From the NCBI GenBank assembly GCA_037481655.1, contig JBBFLF010000013.1, positions 17,319-81,318 on the forward strand: 64,000 nucleotides of DNA. The letters run 5' to 3'. Positions 25,800 through 35,165 of the stretch are shown here, piece by piece (positions within the stretch are counted from its first letter, which is position 1; every line of letters starts with the position of its first letter). Made by a program: the position numbers and the translations under genes. The notes under the pieces were generated by a model, which was not told the origin of the DNA, ran no database searches, and saw only the letters and a program-made list of their open reading frames with translations. The DNA comes from Desulfobaccales bacterium (GTDB taxonomy: Bacteria; Desulfobacterota; Desulfobaccia; Desulfobaccales; 0-14-0-80-60-11).

Positions 25800-27148
25800 G
25801 CGCCCCCCGGATCCTGGTGGTGGATGACGAGCAGATCGCCCGGGAAAACCTGGAGTATGTCCTGGCCAAGGAAGGCTATGAGGTGGTGGCGGTGGAGAGC
25901 GGCGAGCGGGCCCTGGAAGAGCTGGAGGGCGGCGAGTTCGACCTGGTTCTCACCGACCTGCGGCTCCACCGGGTGGACGGCATGCAGGTGTTGAAGCGCA
26001 CCAAGGAGCTCTCCCCGGATACCGAAGTGATCGTCATTACCGGCTACGCCACCGTGGCCAGCGCCGTGGCGGCCATGCAGCAGGGCGCCTACCACTATCT
26101 GGCCAAGCCCTATCAGAACGAGGAGGTGCGACTGCTGGTGCGCCAGGCTCTGGAAAAGCGGGGCCTGCGCCTGGAGGTGCGGGAACTGAAACGCCAGGTG
26201 GCGGCCCACGGCGCCATCCCCTCCCTCATCGGCAATCATCCCAAGATGGTTGCCTTAAAGGAGACTATCGCCCAGATCGCCCCCACCGACTGCAATGTCC
26301 TCATTTTGGGGGAGACCGGCACCGGCAAGGAGCTGGTGGCCCGGGCCCTCCACGCCTTGAGCCCCCGGGCCGGCAAGCGCTTCCTGGCGGTCAACTGCGG
26401 CGCCTTCAGCGAGGAGCTGCTGGCCAGCGAGCTCTTCGGCCATGAGAAGGGGGCCTTCACCGGCGCCCACAGCGTCAAAAAGGGGCTGCTGGAAGTGGCC
26501 AGCGGCGGCACCTTCTTCCTGGATGAGGTGGGCGATATGCCCCTGGCCATGCAGGTGAAGCTCCTCAGGGTCATCCAGGAAAAGGTCCTGCTGAGGGTGG
26601 GCGGGGTGGAGGAGATTCCGGTAGATGTCCGTCTGGTGGCCGCCAGCAACAAGGACCTGCGCCAGGAGGTGGCCCAGGGCCGCTTCCGCCAGGACCTCTA
26701 CTACCGCCTCAATGTGGTCACCCTGATGGTGCCGCCCCTGGCTGAGCGCCGGGATGACATCCCTCTCTTGTGCCAGCATTTTCTGGCGCAGGTGGCGGCC
26801 CGCCAAGGCAAACGCATCGAGAGCATCGCCCCGGAGGTCATGGAGGTTCTCCTCCACTATGAATTTCCGGGAAACGTCCGGGAGCTGGAGAACATCATCG
26901 AGCGGGCGGTGACCCTGGCCACCGGGCCGGTCATCGAACTGGCCCATCTGCCGCCGGACCTGCAGCAGCGCAGCCTGCAGATGACCCGCCACCAGCGCCG
27001 GGAATTCCTGACCCTGGAGGAAAACGAGAAGGAGTATATCGCCTGGATCCTGAAGCAGGTCCAGGGGAACCGCACCCGGGCGGCGGAGATCCTGGGGATT
27101 GACCGGGTCTCCCTGTGGCGCAAACTCAAGCGCTACGGCTTGGCCTGA
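25796..27148 (+). CDS. sigma-54-dependent response regulator (NtrC family)
   Basis: Enhancer-binding protein of 450 residues: receiver domain 5-120 with Asp54 as phosphoacceptor and Lys at TKPY-equivalent AKPY; AAA+ domain about 140-375 with Walker A GETGTGKE, the sigma-54-contacting GAFTGA loop (HEKGAFTGAHS), Walker B FLDEVGDM; and a Fis-type helix-turn-helix at the end (NRTRAAEILGIDRVSLWRKLKRYG). Coupled (ATGA) to the kinase upstream. Its receiver closely resembles the receiver inserted in the Lon-like protein that converges on it. Confidence 0.95.
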   Translation: MSAPRILVVDDEQIARENLEYVLAKEGYEVVAVESGERALEELEGGEFDLVLTDLRLHRVDGMQVLKRTKELSPDTEVIVITGYATVASAVAAMQQGAYHYLAKPYQNEEVRLLVRQALEKRGLRLEVRELKRQVAAHGAIPSLIGNHPKMVALKETIAQIAPTDCNVLILGETGTGKELVARALHALSPRAGKRFLAVNCGAFSEELLASELFGHEKGAFTGAHSVKKGLLEVASGGTFFLDEVGDMPLAMQVKLLRVIQEKVLLRVGGVEEIPVDVRLVAASNKDLRQEVAQGRFRQDLYYRLNVVTLMVPPLAERRDDIPLLCQHFLAQVAARQGKRIESIAPEVMEVLLHYEFPGNVRELENIIERAVTLATGPVIELAHLPPDLQQRSLQMTRHQRREFLTLEENEKEYIAWILKQVQGNRTRAAEILGIDRVSLWRKLKRYGLA

Positions 27149-27208
27149 GGGGAACGCCGGCGGCTGCCCAGGTTCCACGGTTCCCACCCAAAAAGAGTCG
27201 CCCTTCCC

Positions 27209-29221
27209 CTAACGCAGCACCCGGTCCAGGACCTCCCTCAGGTTGTCGGCCAGGATGATCTCCAGACCCTCCCTGGCCTCTTCCTCCACCCGGGCCACCT
27301 CCGCCTCATTCTGTCGGGGCAGCACCACCACCTGGACCCCGGCCCGCTGGGCGGCCAGAAGTTTCTCCCGGACGCCGCTCACCGGCAGCAGCTGGCCGTT
27401 CAAGGTGAGCTCGCCGGTGAGGGCCACCTCCCGGCGCACCGGCCGACCGGTCAGGAGGGAAATGAGGGCCACGGCAATGGTGGCTCCGGCACTGGGCCCC
27501 TCCTTGGGGATGGCGCCGGAGGGCAGGTGAATGTGGATGTCGCTGTCGGTGAAAAAGTCGGGATCCACCCCCAAGGCGGCGGCGTGGCTGCGCACGTAGC
27601 TTAAGGCGGTCTGGGCCGATTCCCTGAGGACCTCCCCCAAAGAGCCGGTGAGCAGAAGCTGCTTGTGGCCCTTCATACGCACCGCCTCCACGAAGATGAT
27701 CTCCCCGCCGAATTCGGTCCACACCAGCCCTGTAGCCACTCCCACCCGGTCCTCCCGGGCGGCGATCTCATGCTGGTAGAGGTGCGGGCCCAGGAGCTTC
27801 TCCACCACGGCCGCGTCCAGGTGCGTCACTGGCAGACGCTGCTGCTCCTGGAGGCACATGCGGGCCAGCTTGCGGGCCAGGGTGGCCAAAGCCCGGTTGA
27901 GCTGGCGTAAGCCCGCCTCCCGGGTGTAGTGCTGGATGATGGTGCTGACCGCCTCGGGGGTGAGCTCCAGCTCCTGCCCGGTCAGGCCGTGGGTGCGCAA
28001 CTGCCGCGGCCATAAGTAACGGCGGGCGATCTCCTGCTTTTCCCGGCTGGTGTAGCCGGGGAAGGTGATGACCTCCAGCCGGTCCACCAGCGCCGCCGGC
28101 AGGTCGCTCACCGCATTGGCGGTGGCGATGAACATCACCCGGGAGAGGTCGAAGGGCACCTCCAGGTAATGATCCACGAAATGCCGGTTCTGCTCCGGAT
28201 CCAGCACCTCCAGGAGCACCGCCGCCGGATCCCCCCGGAAATCCTGGCCGATCTTGTCGATCTCATCCAGCATGAAGACCGGGTTGTTGACCCCCAGGCG
28301 CCTCAGTTCACTGATGATCCGGCCGGGGAGGGCGCCCACGTAGGTGCGGCGGTGGCCTCTGAGCTCCGCTTCATCCCGCATCCCGGCCAATGACAGGCGC
28401 ACGAACTTGCGGCCCAGGGCGGTGGCGATGGCCTGGCCGATGGAGGTCTTGCCGGTGCCGGGCGGGCCGCCGAAACACAGCACCGGCCCCTGGCTCACCT
28501 GAAAGAGGCGCCGGCGTTCGGCCAGCTCCCGGACGGTCTGGCGCAGCTCCTCCAGGTTGATGGGCTTGGGGAGATAGTGGGCTGCGCCCTTGCGCAGGGC
28601 GTCCACCGCGGTGCCCACGGTGGCATAGCCGGTGATCATCACCACCTCGGTGGCCGGGGCCTTGGCCTTGATGGCCTCCAGGAGCTGCAGGCCGTCCATG
28701 CGCTCCATCTTGAGGTCGGTGAGGACCACATCGAATTCCCGCCCTGTGAGCTTGTCCAGGGCCTCCAGGGCGCTGGCCGCAGTGTCCACCTGGTAGCCGT
28801 CCTTTTGAAGGATGTATTCCAGGTTGGTGCGGGCGATTTCCTCGTCATCCACCACCAGCACCCGGCTGGGCTGCAGGCTGCAGAGCATGCGGCCGGCCAG
28901 GTATTCCAGGATGCGCTCCTTGACCGGCATGAGACCGTAGTGCTGCTCATGGAGCACCGCCTCCACATGCCGCAGGTTCAGGTTGTCCGGGGTGCTGCGC
29001 TCCCAGGGCAGGGACAGAAGCAGGTCGAGATAACTGAGCCCGATGGCATACTCGGGCAGGGTGGGGTCGGTCTTTTCCAGCTTTTCCAGCTCCCGCAGGG
29101 CCACCTGGGCGGCGGCCTCCGGCAGCCGGGCCTGCTTCAGGGCCTGGCGCAGGCTGTCCAGTTCCGGTGCCGCCTTGGGGGCTTCCGGCGGGGGGGGACG
29201 GCGAAAAAACATGGGCACCAT
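27209..29221 (-). CDS. Lon-type protease with an inserted receiver domain
   Basis: A 670-residue ATP-dependent serine protease of the Lon family with altered architecture. The N-terminal substrate-binding LAN domain is missing; residues 20-108 correspond to the helical end of the Lon N-region ([15 protein letters not shown]). A complete CheY-like receiver (118-240; Asp125/126, phosphoacceptor Asp169, Lys219) is then inserted exactly between EYLA and the AAA+ module (Walker [11 protein letters not shown] at 251-260; Walker B FMLDEIDK). The protease domain keeps the Ser577/Lys620 dyad (EGPSAGA, REKLLAA). Phosphorylation could gate proteolysis; the kinase at 24375 is a candidate because its regulator has a very similar receiver. 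Start could be 29221 or the internal Met at 29212. Confidence 0.92.
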   Translation of the reverse strand: MVPMFFRRPPPPEAPKAAPELDSLRQALKQARLPEAAAQVALRELEKLEKTDPTLPEYAIGLSYLDLLLSLPWERSTPDNLNLRHVEAVLHEQHYGLMPVKERILEYLAGRMLCSLQPSRVLVVDDEEIARTNLEYILQKDGYQVDTAASALEALDKLTGREFDVVLTDLKMERMDGLQLLEAIKAKAPATEVVMITGYATVGTAVDALRKGAAHYLPKPINLEELRQTVRELAERRRLFQVSQGPVLCFGGPPGTGKTSIGQAIATALGRKFVRLSLAGMRDEAELRGHRRTYVGALPGRIISELRRLGVNNPVFMLDEIDKIGQDFRGDPAAVLLEVLDPEQNRHFVDHYLEVPFDLSRVMFIATANAVSDLPAALVDRLEVITFPGYTSREKQEIARRYLWPRQLRTHGLTGQELELTPEAVSTIIQHYTREAGLRQLNRALATLARKLARMCLQEQQRLPVTHLDAAVVEKLLGPHLYQHEIAAREDRVGVATGLVWTEFGGEIIFVEAVRMKGHKQLLLTGSLGEVLRESAQTALSYVRSHAAALGVDPDFFTDSDIHIHLPSGAIPKEGPSAGATIAVALISLLTGRPVRREVALTGELTLNGQLLPVSGVREKLLAAQRAGVQVVVLPRQNEAEVARVEEEAREGLEIILADNLREVLDRVLR

Positions 29222-29705
29222 TTCCTGAGGTGAGGCCCGGTAAGCTCAGGGGCCCCACCTATTATTCCTGGGTCCTTGGCACGCTGCGGGAAATCGAGGC
29301 CAAGGCCCCGATTTTCCCCTCATGGATCGGGGGTGGCGGAGTGGAAGGGGAAGGGGCAGAGGGCCTGCCCTTCCCTGGTCCGCTCCCCCCAGGGCTAGGG
29401 GCAACAGCTTCATTATAGGAGGAAATCCTCCCGGAGACAACGGCCTTGGCTCTCCGGAGCGCTGGTGTTGCAGATTGCAGCATAAAAGGGGATAAGCGAA
29501 ACAATCATTAACTACCTATAATTACAAATAAATTAGTATATCATTGCAATATGCAACATACGCCAAGGCAGAAGGAACCGGCGAAATCAGTTTATCTCGT
29601 TGAATTAATTAAGAAAAATAAATTCCTGGCCCATGGCCCGGCCATTGCAAAGGCAGAAGGACAAAACCGGCGGGTGATGGCCTGCCGACCAGGAAGGGCA
29701 AAGAC
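29222..29705. other. 484-base divergent intergenic region
   Basis: Separates the Lon-like gene (minus) from the USP-like gene (plus). The left half is GC-rich and featureless; 29490-29630 is AT-rich. Two short direct repeats (AAGGCAGAAGG at 29563 and 29650) and a sigma-54-like site (29634-29649) are present. No gene is supported; short open frames here lack coding character. Confidence 0.5.
29634..29649 (+). promoter_or_regulatory. sigma-54-like promoter candidate for the USP-TauE-Pps operon
   Basis: TGGCCC-GGCCA-TTGCA differs from the RpoN consensus by one base in the -24 box and lies 57 bases before the USP-like ATG, next to an AT-rich stretch. The invariant GG and GC are present with correct spacing. 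Confidence 0.45.
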
Positions 29706-30521
29706 ATGGACGGCAAAAAGTCAAAGGCAGGATGGGATCCCCGGGAGGCCGCCCAGGCCAGTCTGATGGCCAAGGGGCTGTCGGTGCCCCCGGAACTGGC
29801 CCCGGAAAACCGCAAGATCCTCCTGGTGGGGCAGGGGGCCCGGTTCAGCGACTCGGTGCTGGAATACGCCCTCAACCTGGCGGACCGTCTGGGCTATGAC
29901 CTGGTGGCGGTGCAGGTGGGGCCGCTCCCTCCCACAGGGGGGTGGCTCTCGGGACTGAAGGCCTGGGGGCAACAGGCCTGGTTTCGCCTCCAGGCGCGCT
30001 GGGCCTGGCGGCCGGCCCGCCACAAGCTCCACGCCTCTGGCCTGAAGTGTGACCGGGCGGTCCGGTTCGCGCCCCTCAGCGAGGTGGTGACCGGCCTCAA
30101 TCGGGAGAAGAAGCGCATCGAATTTGTCCTGAACGCCACGGAAGCCCGGGAAGACGAGATGCTTCGGGAGGTCTCGCTCCCGGTCTTTACCATTTCCACG
30201 GGAAAAGGAGAAAGGACCATGGCAGCGGAATCGAAGGTGGAGAAAGTGCTGGGACGGACCCTCGGCTGGGGGGCGGCCACGGTGGCCCTCTATGCCGCAG
30301 TTTTCCTGAACTCCGAGAGCATCATGAGTTATTTCACCCGGGGCGGCTGGTATGCGGCCTTGCCGGTGGCCACGGTCTTCGTGTTCTCCTATATCCACGG
30401 CTCCTTTTCCCATTACCTCTGGGAGGCCCTGGGCATCCGGGCTCCCCAGCAGGGGGTGCGGCCCCAGGCCCGGCCGGTCCGGCGTCAGCGCCCGCGGCCT
30501 CGCCTGCGTCTCAACGTCTAA
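29706..30521 (+). CDS. USP-like protein with two membrane spans
   Basis: A 271-residue protein. Residues 30-170 resemble a universal-stress-protein domain (NRKILLVGQGARFSDSVLEYALNLADRLGYDLVAVQV, ending EVSLPVFTIST). A C-terminal part follows with two hydrophobic helices about 190-205 and 215-235, and a very basic tail (RPVRRQRPRPRLRL). It is the first gene of a cluster with TauE/SafE and a PEP-synthase-like protein, so it may sense or gate the transporter; that is inference. A GGAAGGGC precedes the ATG. Confidence 0.7.
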   Translation: MDGKKSKAGWDPREAAQASLMAKGLSVPPELAPENRKILLVGQGARFSDSVLEYALNLADRLGYDLVAVQVGPLPPTGGWLSGLKAWGQQAWFRLQARWAWRPARHKLHASGLKCDRAVRFAPLSEVVTGLNREKKRIEFVLNATEAREDEMLREVSLPVFTISTGKGERTMAAESKVEKVLGRTLGWGAATVALYAAVFLNSESIMSYFTRGGWYAALPVATVFVFSYIHGSFSHYLWEALGIRAPQQGVRPQARPVRRQRPRPRLRLNV

Positions 30522-30548
30522 GGCTCCGGCTCCAAGGAGGGTGATCCC

Positions 30549-31616
30549 ATGCATGAAATGGCAGGCAATATTCAGTTTATCGACCTGAACAGCACCGCCA
30601 TCCTGTTTCTCTTCATCGTCGGCTTCATCGGCGGGCTGGTGAGCGGTTTCATCGGCTCCGGCGGCGCCTTCGTCCTCACCCCCGGGATGATGAGCCTGGG
30701 GGTGCCCGCGGCGGTGGCCGTGGCCAGCAACATGTGCCACAAGTTCCCCAAGGCCCTGGTGGGGGCCATCAAACGCTACAAGTATGGCCAGGTGGACCTG
30801 AAACTCGGCCTCACTATGGCCGCCTCCGCCGCCGTGGGAGTGCAGGTGGGCATCAAAATCCAGGAGTGGATCCTGAAGACCTGGGGCCAGGCGGGGTCCA
30901 ACCTCTACGTCAGCCTCTCCTTTGTGGCGGTCCTGGTCCTGGTGGGTGGCTATGTCTTCTATGACGCCTATAAAATCGCCCGCCAAGGCGGCGGCGAGCA
31001 GGTCTCCTCCCTGGCCCGGCGGCTGATGCAGATCCACCTGCCGCCCATGATCACCTTTAAGACGGCCAACACCCGCATCTCCCTGTGGTTCACCCTGCCC
31101 ATCGGCTTCGCCACCGGCCTTCTGGCCGCCACCATTGCCGTGGGCGGCTTCATCGGGGTGCCGGGCATGATTTATGTCCTGGGGGCCCCCGGCCTGGTGG
31201 CTTCGGCCACCGAACTGGTCATCGCCTTTGTCATGGGCTTCGGCGGCACCCTGAAGTGGGCCCTGAGCGGCATGGTGGATATCCGCCTCACCCTCATCAT
31301 CCTGGCCGGGTCGCTTTTGGGGGTGCAGCTGGGGGCCATCGGCACCACCTATGTCAAGGAGCACATGATCAAGGTGGTCATGGGCACCATCATGCTCATC
31401 GTGGCGGTGAGCCGGGCTTTGGCGGTGCCCCGCTACCTCACGGACCTGGGCCTCATGGCGGTGAGCCCCGGGATGCTGAGCCTCCTGGACAAGGCGAGCT
31501 TTCTTTCCATGTGTCTGGCCTTGCTGGTGGGCGCCGTCATCATCCTCGGGGCCATGTGGCGGGCGGAAGTCTCCGTGGCTGCCCACCCTGAGCCCACCGA
31601 AGAATCCTGGGGATAA
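30549..31616 (+). CDS. TauE/SafE family sulfite/anion exporter
   Basis: Inner-membrane permease of 355 residues with about eight to nine spans. The two internal repeats carry the family signatures (FIGGLVSGFIGSGGAFVLTPGMM and GLLAATIAVGGFIGVPGMIYVLG). TauE/SafE proteins are thought to export sulfite, sulfoacetate or related anions. AAGGAGGG sits seven bases before the ATG. Between a USP-like gene and a PEP-synthase-like gene; such linkage suggests regulated export in a sulfur-metabolising cell. Confidence 0.88.
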   Translation: MHEMAGNIQFIDLNSTAILFLFIVGFIGGLVSGFIGSGGAFVLTPGMMSLGVPAAVAVASNMCHKFPKALVGAIKRYKYGQVDLKLGLTMAASAAVGVQVGIKIQEWILKTWGQAGSNLYVSLSFVAVLVLVGGYVFYDAYKIARQGGGEQVSSLARRLMQIHLPPMITFKTANTRISLWFTLPIGFATGLLAATIAVGGFIGVPGMIYVLGAPGLVASATELVIAFVMGFGGTLKWALSGMVDIRLTLIILAGSLLGVQLGAIGTTYVKEHMIKVVMGTIMLIVAVSRALAVPRYLTDLGLMAVSPGMLSLLDKASFLSMCLALLVGAVIILGAMWRAEVSVAAHPEPTEESWG

Positions 31617-31645
31617 AGCCACCCGGGCGCGGCGGAGGTGAGGTC

Positions 31646-34171
31646 ATGTTCAGCTTCCTGAGGACGGTCTCAGCCCCAAAGGGTGCTCCCCAGGAACTCC
31701 TGCGGGAGAGATATGCCCACTTCCGTCGCCTGCTGAAGTGCAATAATCGGCTCCTGGCGCTGATGGCGGACCTGGAGGAGAGAGGCGCCTCAGGCCCCCT
31801 GCCGGAGGAGGATGATCTCTACCGGCGCCTGGAGGAACTGGGGGAGGAGACGGCGGAGATGATCACCGCCCTCCAGCGCCTCAGCGGGGACCGCTACCCC
31901 CAGCTGTCCCTGGCCTTTCAATCCCTGTGGCAGCGGCTGCAACGCACCCTGGAGGGCGCGCCGGAGATCCCGGATACCCCCTACCTCCTCCCCTTGCATG
32001 CCCTCAGCCGGGAGCAGAGCCTGGCGGTGGGCCAGAAGATGGCCCGGCTGGGGGAGATCCGCCACCGGCTGGGACTGCCGGTGCCCCGGGGCTTTGCCGT
32101 CACCACCGCGGCTTACCAGGCCTTCATGCGCTTCCAGGGTCTGGATAAGACCATTGCCGCCCGGCTGGCGGCCGTTCCTCCGGAGGATACCGGGCGCCTT
32201 ACCCGGGTCTGTGAGGAGATTCAGCAGCTCATTCTGGACACGCCCCTGCCGCCGGACCTGGAGGGCATCCTCCACCTGGCCGCCCAGGCGCTGCCCGCAG
32301 AGCACCTGGCGGTGCGCTCCAGCGCCGTGGGCGAGGACGGGGAGCACTCCTTCGCCGGCCAGTTCACCACCCTCCTCAATGTGCCGGTGGCGGAGCTGCC
32401 GCTGGCCTACAAGCGGGTCATCGCCGGCAAGTTCAACCCGGCCGCAGTGGTGTATTGGCGGCGCCAGGGGTATGAGGTGGGCGGCCTCCCCATGGCGGTG
32501 GGGGTGCTGAGCATGGTGGCGGCCCGGGCCAGCGGCGTGATGTTCACCGTGGACCCCCGCCGGCCTGAGGAGGGGACCCTCATCATCAATGCGGTCTGGG
32601 GTCTGGGGAAATACGCCGTGGACGGGGTGATCACCCCGGACCTGTACTGCCTGGAGCGGGAGACCGGGCGCCTGAGTCGGCAGGAGATCGCCTTCAAACC
32701 CGTGGCCTTGCGCCTGGGGCCGGAGGGCGGCTGCGTCGAGGAGGCCCTTCACCCCGAGCTGGCCGCCGCCCCGTGCCTGTCGCCGGCGGAGCTGGCCAGG
32801 TTGCGGGACCTCGCCCTGGCGCTGGAGCGCCATTTCGGCGGCCCCCAGGATGTGGAATGGGCCCTGGATGAGTCAGGCCATCTGGTGATCCTGCAATCCC
32901 GCCCCCTGCGCCTGGAGAGGGAGAGGGAAAGCCCGGTGACGGGCCCGGCCCCCGACCTCGAGCCCCTCCTTTCAGGCGGGGTGTGTGCCGTCGGGGGTGC
33001 CGGCGCCGGGCCGGTGTATCTCTATCCGCCCCAGGGCGACCCGCAGGCGGTACCTATGGGCGCAGTGCTGGTGGCCGCCCAGCCCTCCCTACGCCTGGCC
33101 CTGGTGCTGGACCGGCTGGCCGCCCTCGTTTTGGAAGTGGGCAGCCCCACGGATCACCTCACCATCCTGGCCCGGGAATACCAGGTGCCCACCCTGGTGG
33201 GACTGAAAGGGGCCGCCCGCCGATTGACCCCGGGGGAGTGGGTCACCGTGGATGCCGACCGCACCCGGATTTATCCCGGCAGGCACCCGGTGGTAGCGGA
33301 AAGACCGCGCCGGGATGGGGCCGAAGGCCGGGAGCGCTCCCGGAGACTGAGATACCGCCAGGTGCTGCGGCAGGTGGTGCCGTTGCACCTCCTTGACCCG
33401 CACAGTCCGGAATTCCGGCCGGAAAACTGCCGCTCTGTCCATGACCTCACCCGCTTCTGCCATGAGAAGGCCATGGAGGCCATGTTCACCCTGGAGGTGG
33501 GGAACCTTGGCCAGATGGGCGGCGTGCGGCGCCTGCAAGCCGATCTCCCCTTCACTCTTCTCGTCTTGGATTTAGAGGGCGGCACCACCGGTTCCGACCC
33601 CCAGGCGCTCAGGGAGGAAGAGATCACCCACCTGCCTTTGCGGGCCCTGCTCCAGGGCTTCCGCCACCCGGGGCTTGCCGGCCTGAGCCGGGCCGCTCCC
33701 GATCTCAGCGGCTTTTTGTCCATCGTCGCCAACACCGTCTATGACCCCGCCAAAGCCGAAGGCGAACTGGGGGACGCCAGCTTCGCCCTGATCGCGGAGC
33801 ACTACCTGCATTTCAGCTCCCGCCTGGGCTACCACTTCGCCCTGGTGGACGCCTACCTCGGGCCGGAAAGCAACGATAACTACCTGGCGGTGCAGTTCCA
33901 GGGGGGGGCCGCCTCGGGCGACCGCCGGGCGCGCCGCCTGCGTCTGCTCACGGCCATCCTTACCGACCTGGGTTTTGAGGTGGAACTCAACGGCGAGCTT
34001 CTCCAGGCCCGCCTGGTCAAGCCCCCTCAGGAGGAGGGCGCCGCCATCCTGAAGCAGGTGGCCTGTCTCCTGGCCTTTTGCCGCCAACTGGACGTGGCCC
34101 TCACTTCCGAGACCGCCCTTGAGCATTACCTCGACGCCTTCCGCCGGCAGGAATTCCCCCTGGCTCTCTAA
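31646..34171 (+). CDS. PEP synthase/PPDK-like protein with non-canonical C-terminus
   Basis: An 841-residue protein. Residues 1-110 are a helical lead; 130-430 form the ATP-grasp domain of PEP synthase/pyruvate phosphate dikinase (AVRSSAVGEDGEHSFAGQF, SGVMFTVDP, LGKYAVDGVITPD); 450-560 form the swivelling phosphohistidine domain, with the catalytic His near residue 502 in GSPTDHLTILAREYQVPTLVG. The C-terminal 270 residues do not look like the PEP/pyruvate TIM barrel and are not a family I can name, so the phosphoryl acceptor may differ. Third gene of the USP-TauE cluster. Confidence 0.8.
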   Translation: MFSFLRTVSAPKGAPQELLRERYAHFRRLLKCNNRLLALMADLEERGASGPLPEEDDLYRRLEELGEETAEMITALQRLSGDRYPQLSLAFQSLWQRLQRTLEGAPEIPDTPYLLPLHALSREQSLAVGQKMARLGEIRHRLGLPVPRGFAVTTAAYQAFMRFQGLDKTIAARLAAVPPEDTGRLTRVCEEIQQLILDTPLPPDLEGILHLAAQALPAEHLAVRSSAVGEDGEHSFAGQFTTLLNVPVAELPLAYKRVIAGKFNPAAVVYWRRQGYEVGGLPMAVGVLSMVAARASGVMFTVDPRRPEEGTLIINAVWGLGKYAVDGVITPDLYCLERETGRLSRQEIAFKPVALRLGPEGGCVEEALHPELAAAPCLSPAELARLRDLALALERHFGGPQDVEWALDESGHLVILQSRPLRLERERESPVTGPAPDLEPLLSGGVCAVGGAGAGPVYLYPPQGDPQAVPMGAVLVAAQPSLRLALVLDRLAALVLEVGSPTDHLTILAREYQVPTLVGLKGAARRLTPGEWVTVDADRTRIYPGRHPVVAERPRRDGAEGRERSRRLRYRQVLRQVVPLHLLDPHSPEFRPENCRSVHDLTRFCHEKAMEAMFTLEVGNLGQMGGVRRLQADLPFTLLVLDLEGGTTGSDPQALREEEITHLPLRALLQGFRHPGLAGLSRAAPDLSGFLSIVANTVYDPAKAEGELGDASFALIAEHYLHFSSRLGYHFALVDAYLGPESNDNYLAVQFQGGAASGDRRARRLRLLTAILTDLGFEVELNGELLQARLVKPPQEEGAAILKQVACLLAFCRQLDVALTSETALEHYLDAFRRQEFPLAL

Positions 34172-34288
34172 TTTGAGGGCCGTCCGCCGGTTTGGCTCCG
34201 GCTCTCCCAGGTCCGGTCCCGTTAATTGCCCTCACGTTAACTTTCCCCTCAGGCTTGTTCCTCTCCCGGGGTTGCCGGATGACCAGGT

Positions 34289-34314
34289 GTCCGGCTCTTC
34301 CCTGTGAGCCGGAC
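34289..34314 (+). terminator. hairpin after the PEP-synthase-like gene
   Basis: GTCCGGCTC (34289-34297) and GAGCCGGAC (34306-34314) form a perfect 9-bp stem. The nearest T-run (TTTTTT) is 30 bases further, so this may end transcription or simply separate the operon from the hdr promoter region. Confidence 0.4.
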
Positions 34315-34402
34315 GCGGGATACCCCTTTCGGCTGCATTGTGGTTTTTTCCGACAAAATAATTTCAAATAAATCCAATAAGTTAAGGGGATTGGGCCAAA
34401 TC

Positions 34403-34419
34403 TGTCGCCTTATCCGACA
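34403..34419. promoter_or_regulatory. candidate enhancer-binding-protein site upstream of hdr
   Basis: TGTCGCCTTATCCGACA is a 17-bp interrupted palindrome (TGTCG...CGACA) 74 bases upstream of a sigma-54 -24 box. The TGTC...GACA form and this distance fit the upstream activating sites of NtrC-family regulators. A second half-site CCGACA lies at 34348. Flanking sequence is AT-rich and holds two copies of ATAATTTCAAATA (34358 and 34461), which may assist DNA bending. Confidence 0.45.
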
Positions 34420-34492
34420 CTTTCTGGAGCCCCAAGGAGAAGAATTATAAAAAATTATAAATAATTTCAAATAATTATATTTCTGAAGCGGT

Positions 34493-34508
34493 TGGCACAA
34501 GCCTTGCC
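34493..34508 (+). promoter_or_regulatory. sigma-54 promoter of the hdr-mvhD-met operon
   Basis: TGGCAC-AAGCC-TTGCC matches the RpoN -24 box exactly and the -12 box at four of five positions, with the invariant GG/GC spacing. It lies 66 bases before the hdrC start. Confidence 0.75.
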
Positions 34509-34573
34509 TACATAAAGGGCAGCCCCGGCCGGCCAGCCCATGGCCGAGGCCACACTCCGTGTCGGGAGTCCGG

Positions 34574-35158
34574 ATGATGGAAAGCCTGACCGCTGAGGGG
34601 CTGGTCCCCTCCACCGCCCTGCCGGCGCGCCTGGCGGCGCACTTCAGTGTCCCTCCCTCCGTCTGCTATCAGTGCAAAAAATGCTCCGCCGGCTGTCCTC
34701 TGACCTTTGCCATGGATCTTCTGCCGGATACGGTCATCCGGCTGGCCTTGCTGGGCCAGGAGGAGAGCCTCTTGTCCTGTCGCACCATCTGGGTGTGCGC
34801 CTCCTGCGTCACCTGCACCACCCGTTGCCCCAACGGCATTGACATTGCCGGGGTGATGGACTGGCTGAAAGAAGAGGCGCTACGTCGGGGGGTGGCGGTG
34901 CCGCAGCCCGAGGTGGCCACCTTCCACCGCTACTTCCTGGAGAGCATCCGCAAGGGCGGCGGCCGCCTCTCGGAGACCGCCCTGATGCAGCGTTACACCC
35001 TGTTTCAGCTCCGGCGGCGCCCCGACTTGAAGGAGCTGGTGCGCCAGCTCAAGCTGGGCTGGGAGCTCTTCCGTCGCCGGCGCCTGCGCCTCTTGGGCCC
35101 CCCGGCCCTCAAGGGGCGGGCGGACATCCGGGCCATCTTTCAGAAAGCGGGGGCATAA
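34574..35158 (+). CDS. hdrC: heterodisulfide-reductase-like subunit C
   Basis: Iron-sulfur electron carrier of 194 residues linking HdrB to HdrA. It has two [4Fe-4S] motifs, CYQCKKCSAGCP and CASCVTCTTRCPNG, and a C-terminal helical tail. The ATG at 34574 has GGGAG seven bases upstream; a second ATG follows directly. First gene of the order hdrC-hdrB-hdrA-mvhD-metV-metF, the set known from Moorella methylenetetrahydrofolate reductase complexes. Confidence 0.92.
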   Translation: MMESLTAEGLVPSTALPARLAAHFSVPPSVCYQCKKCSAGCPLTFAMDLLPDTVIRLALLGQEESLLSCRTIWVCASCVTCTTRCPNGIDIAGVMDWLKEEALRRGVAVPQPEVATFHRYFLESIRKGGGRLSETALMQRYTLFQLRRRPDLKELVRQLKLGWELFRRRRLRLLGPPALKGRADIRAIFQKAGA

Positions 35159-35165
35159 ACGAGCC

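Noticed and set aside
29551..29766. Short open frame between the Lon-like and USP-like genes
   Set aside because: Overlaps the USP-like start in another frame, has no ribosome site and no coding signature.
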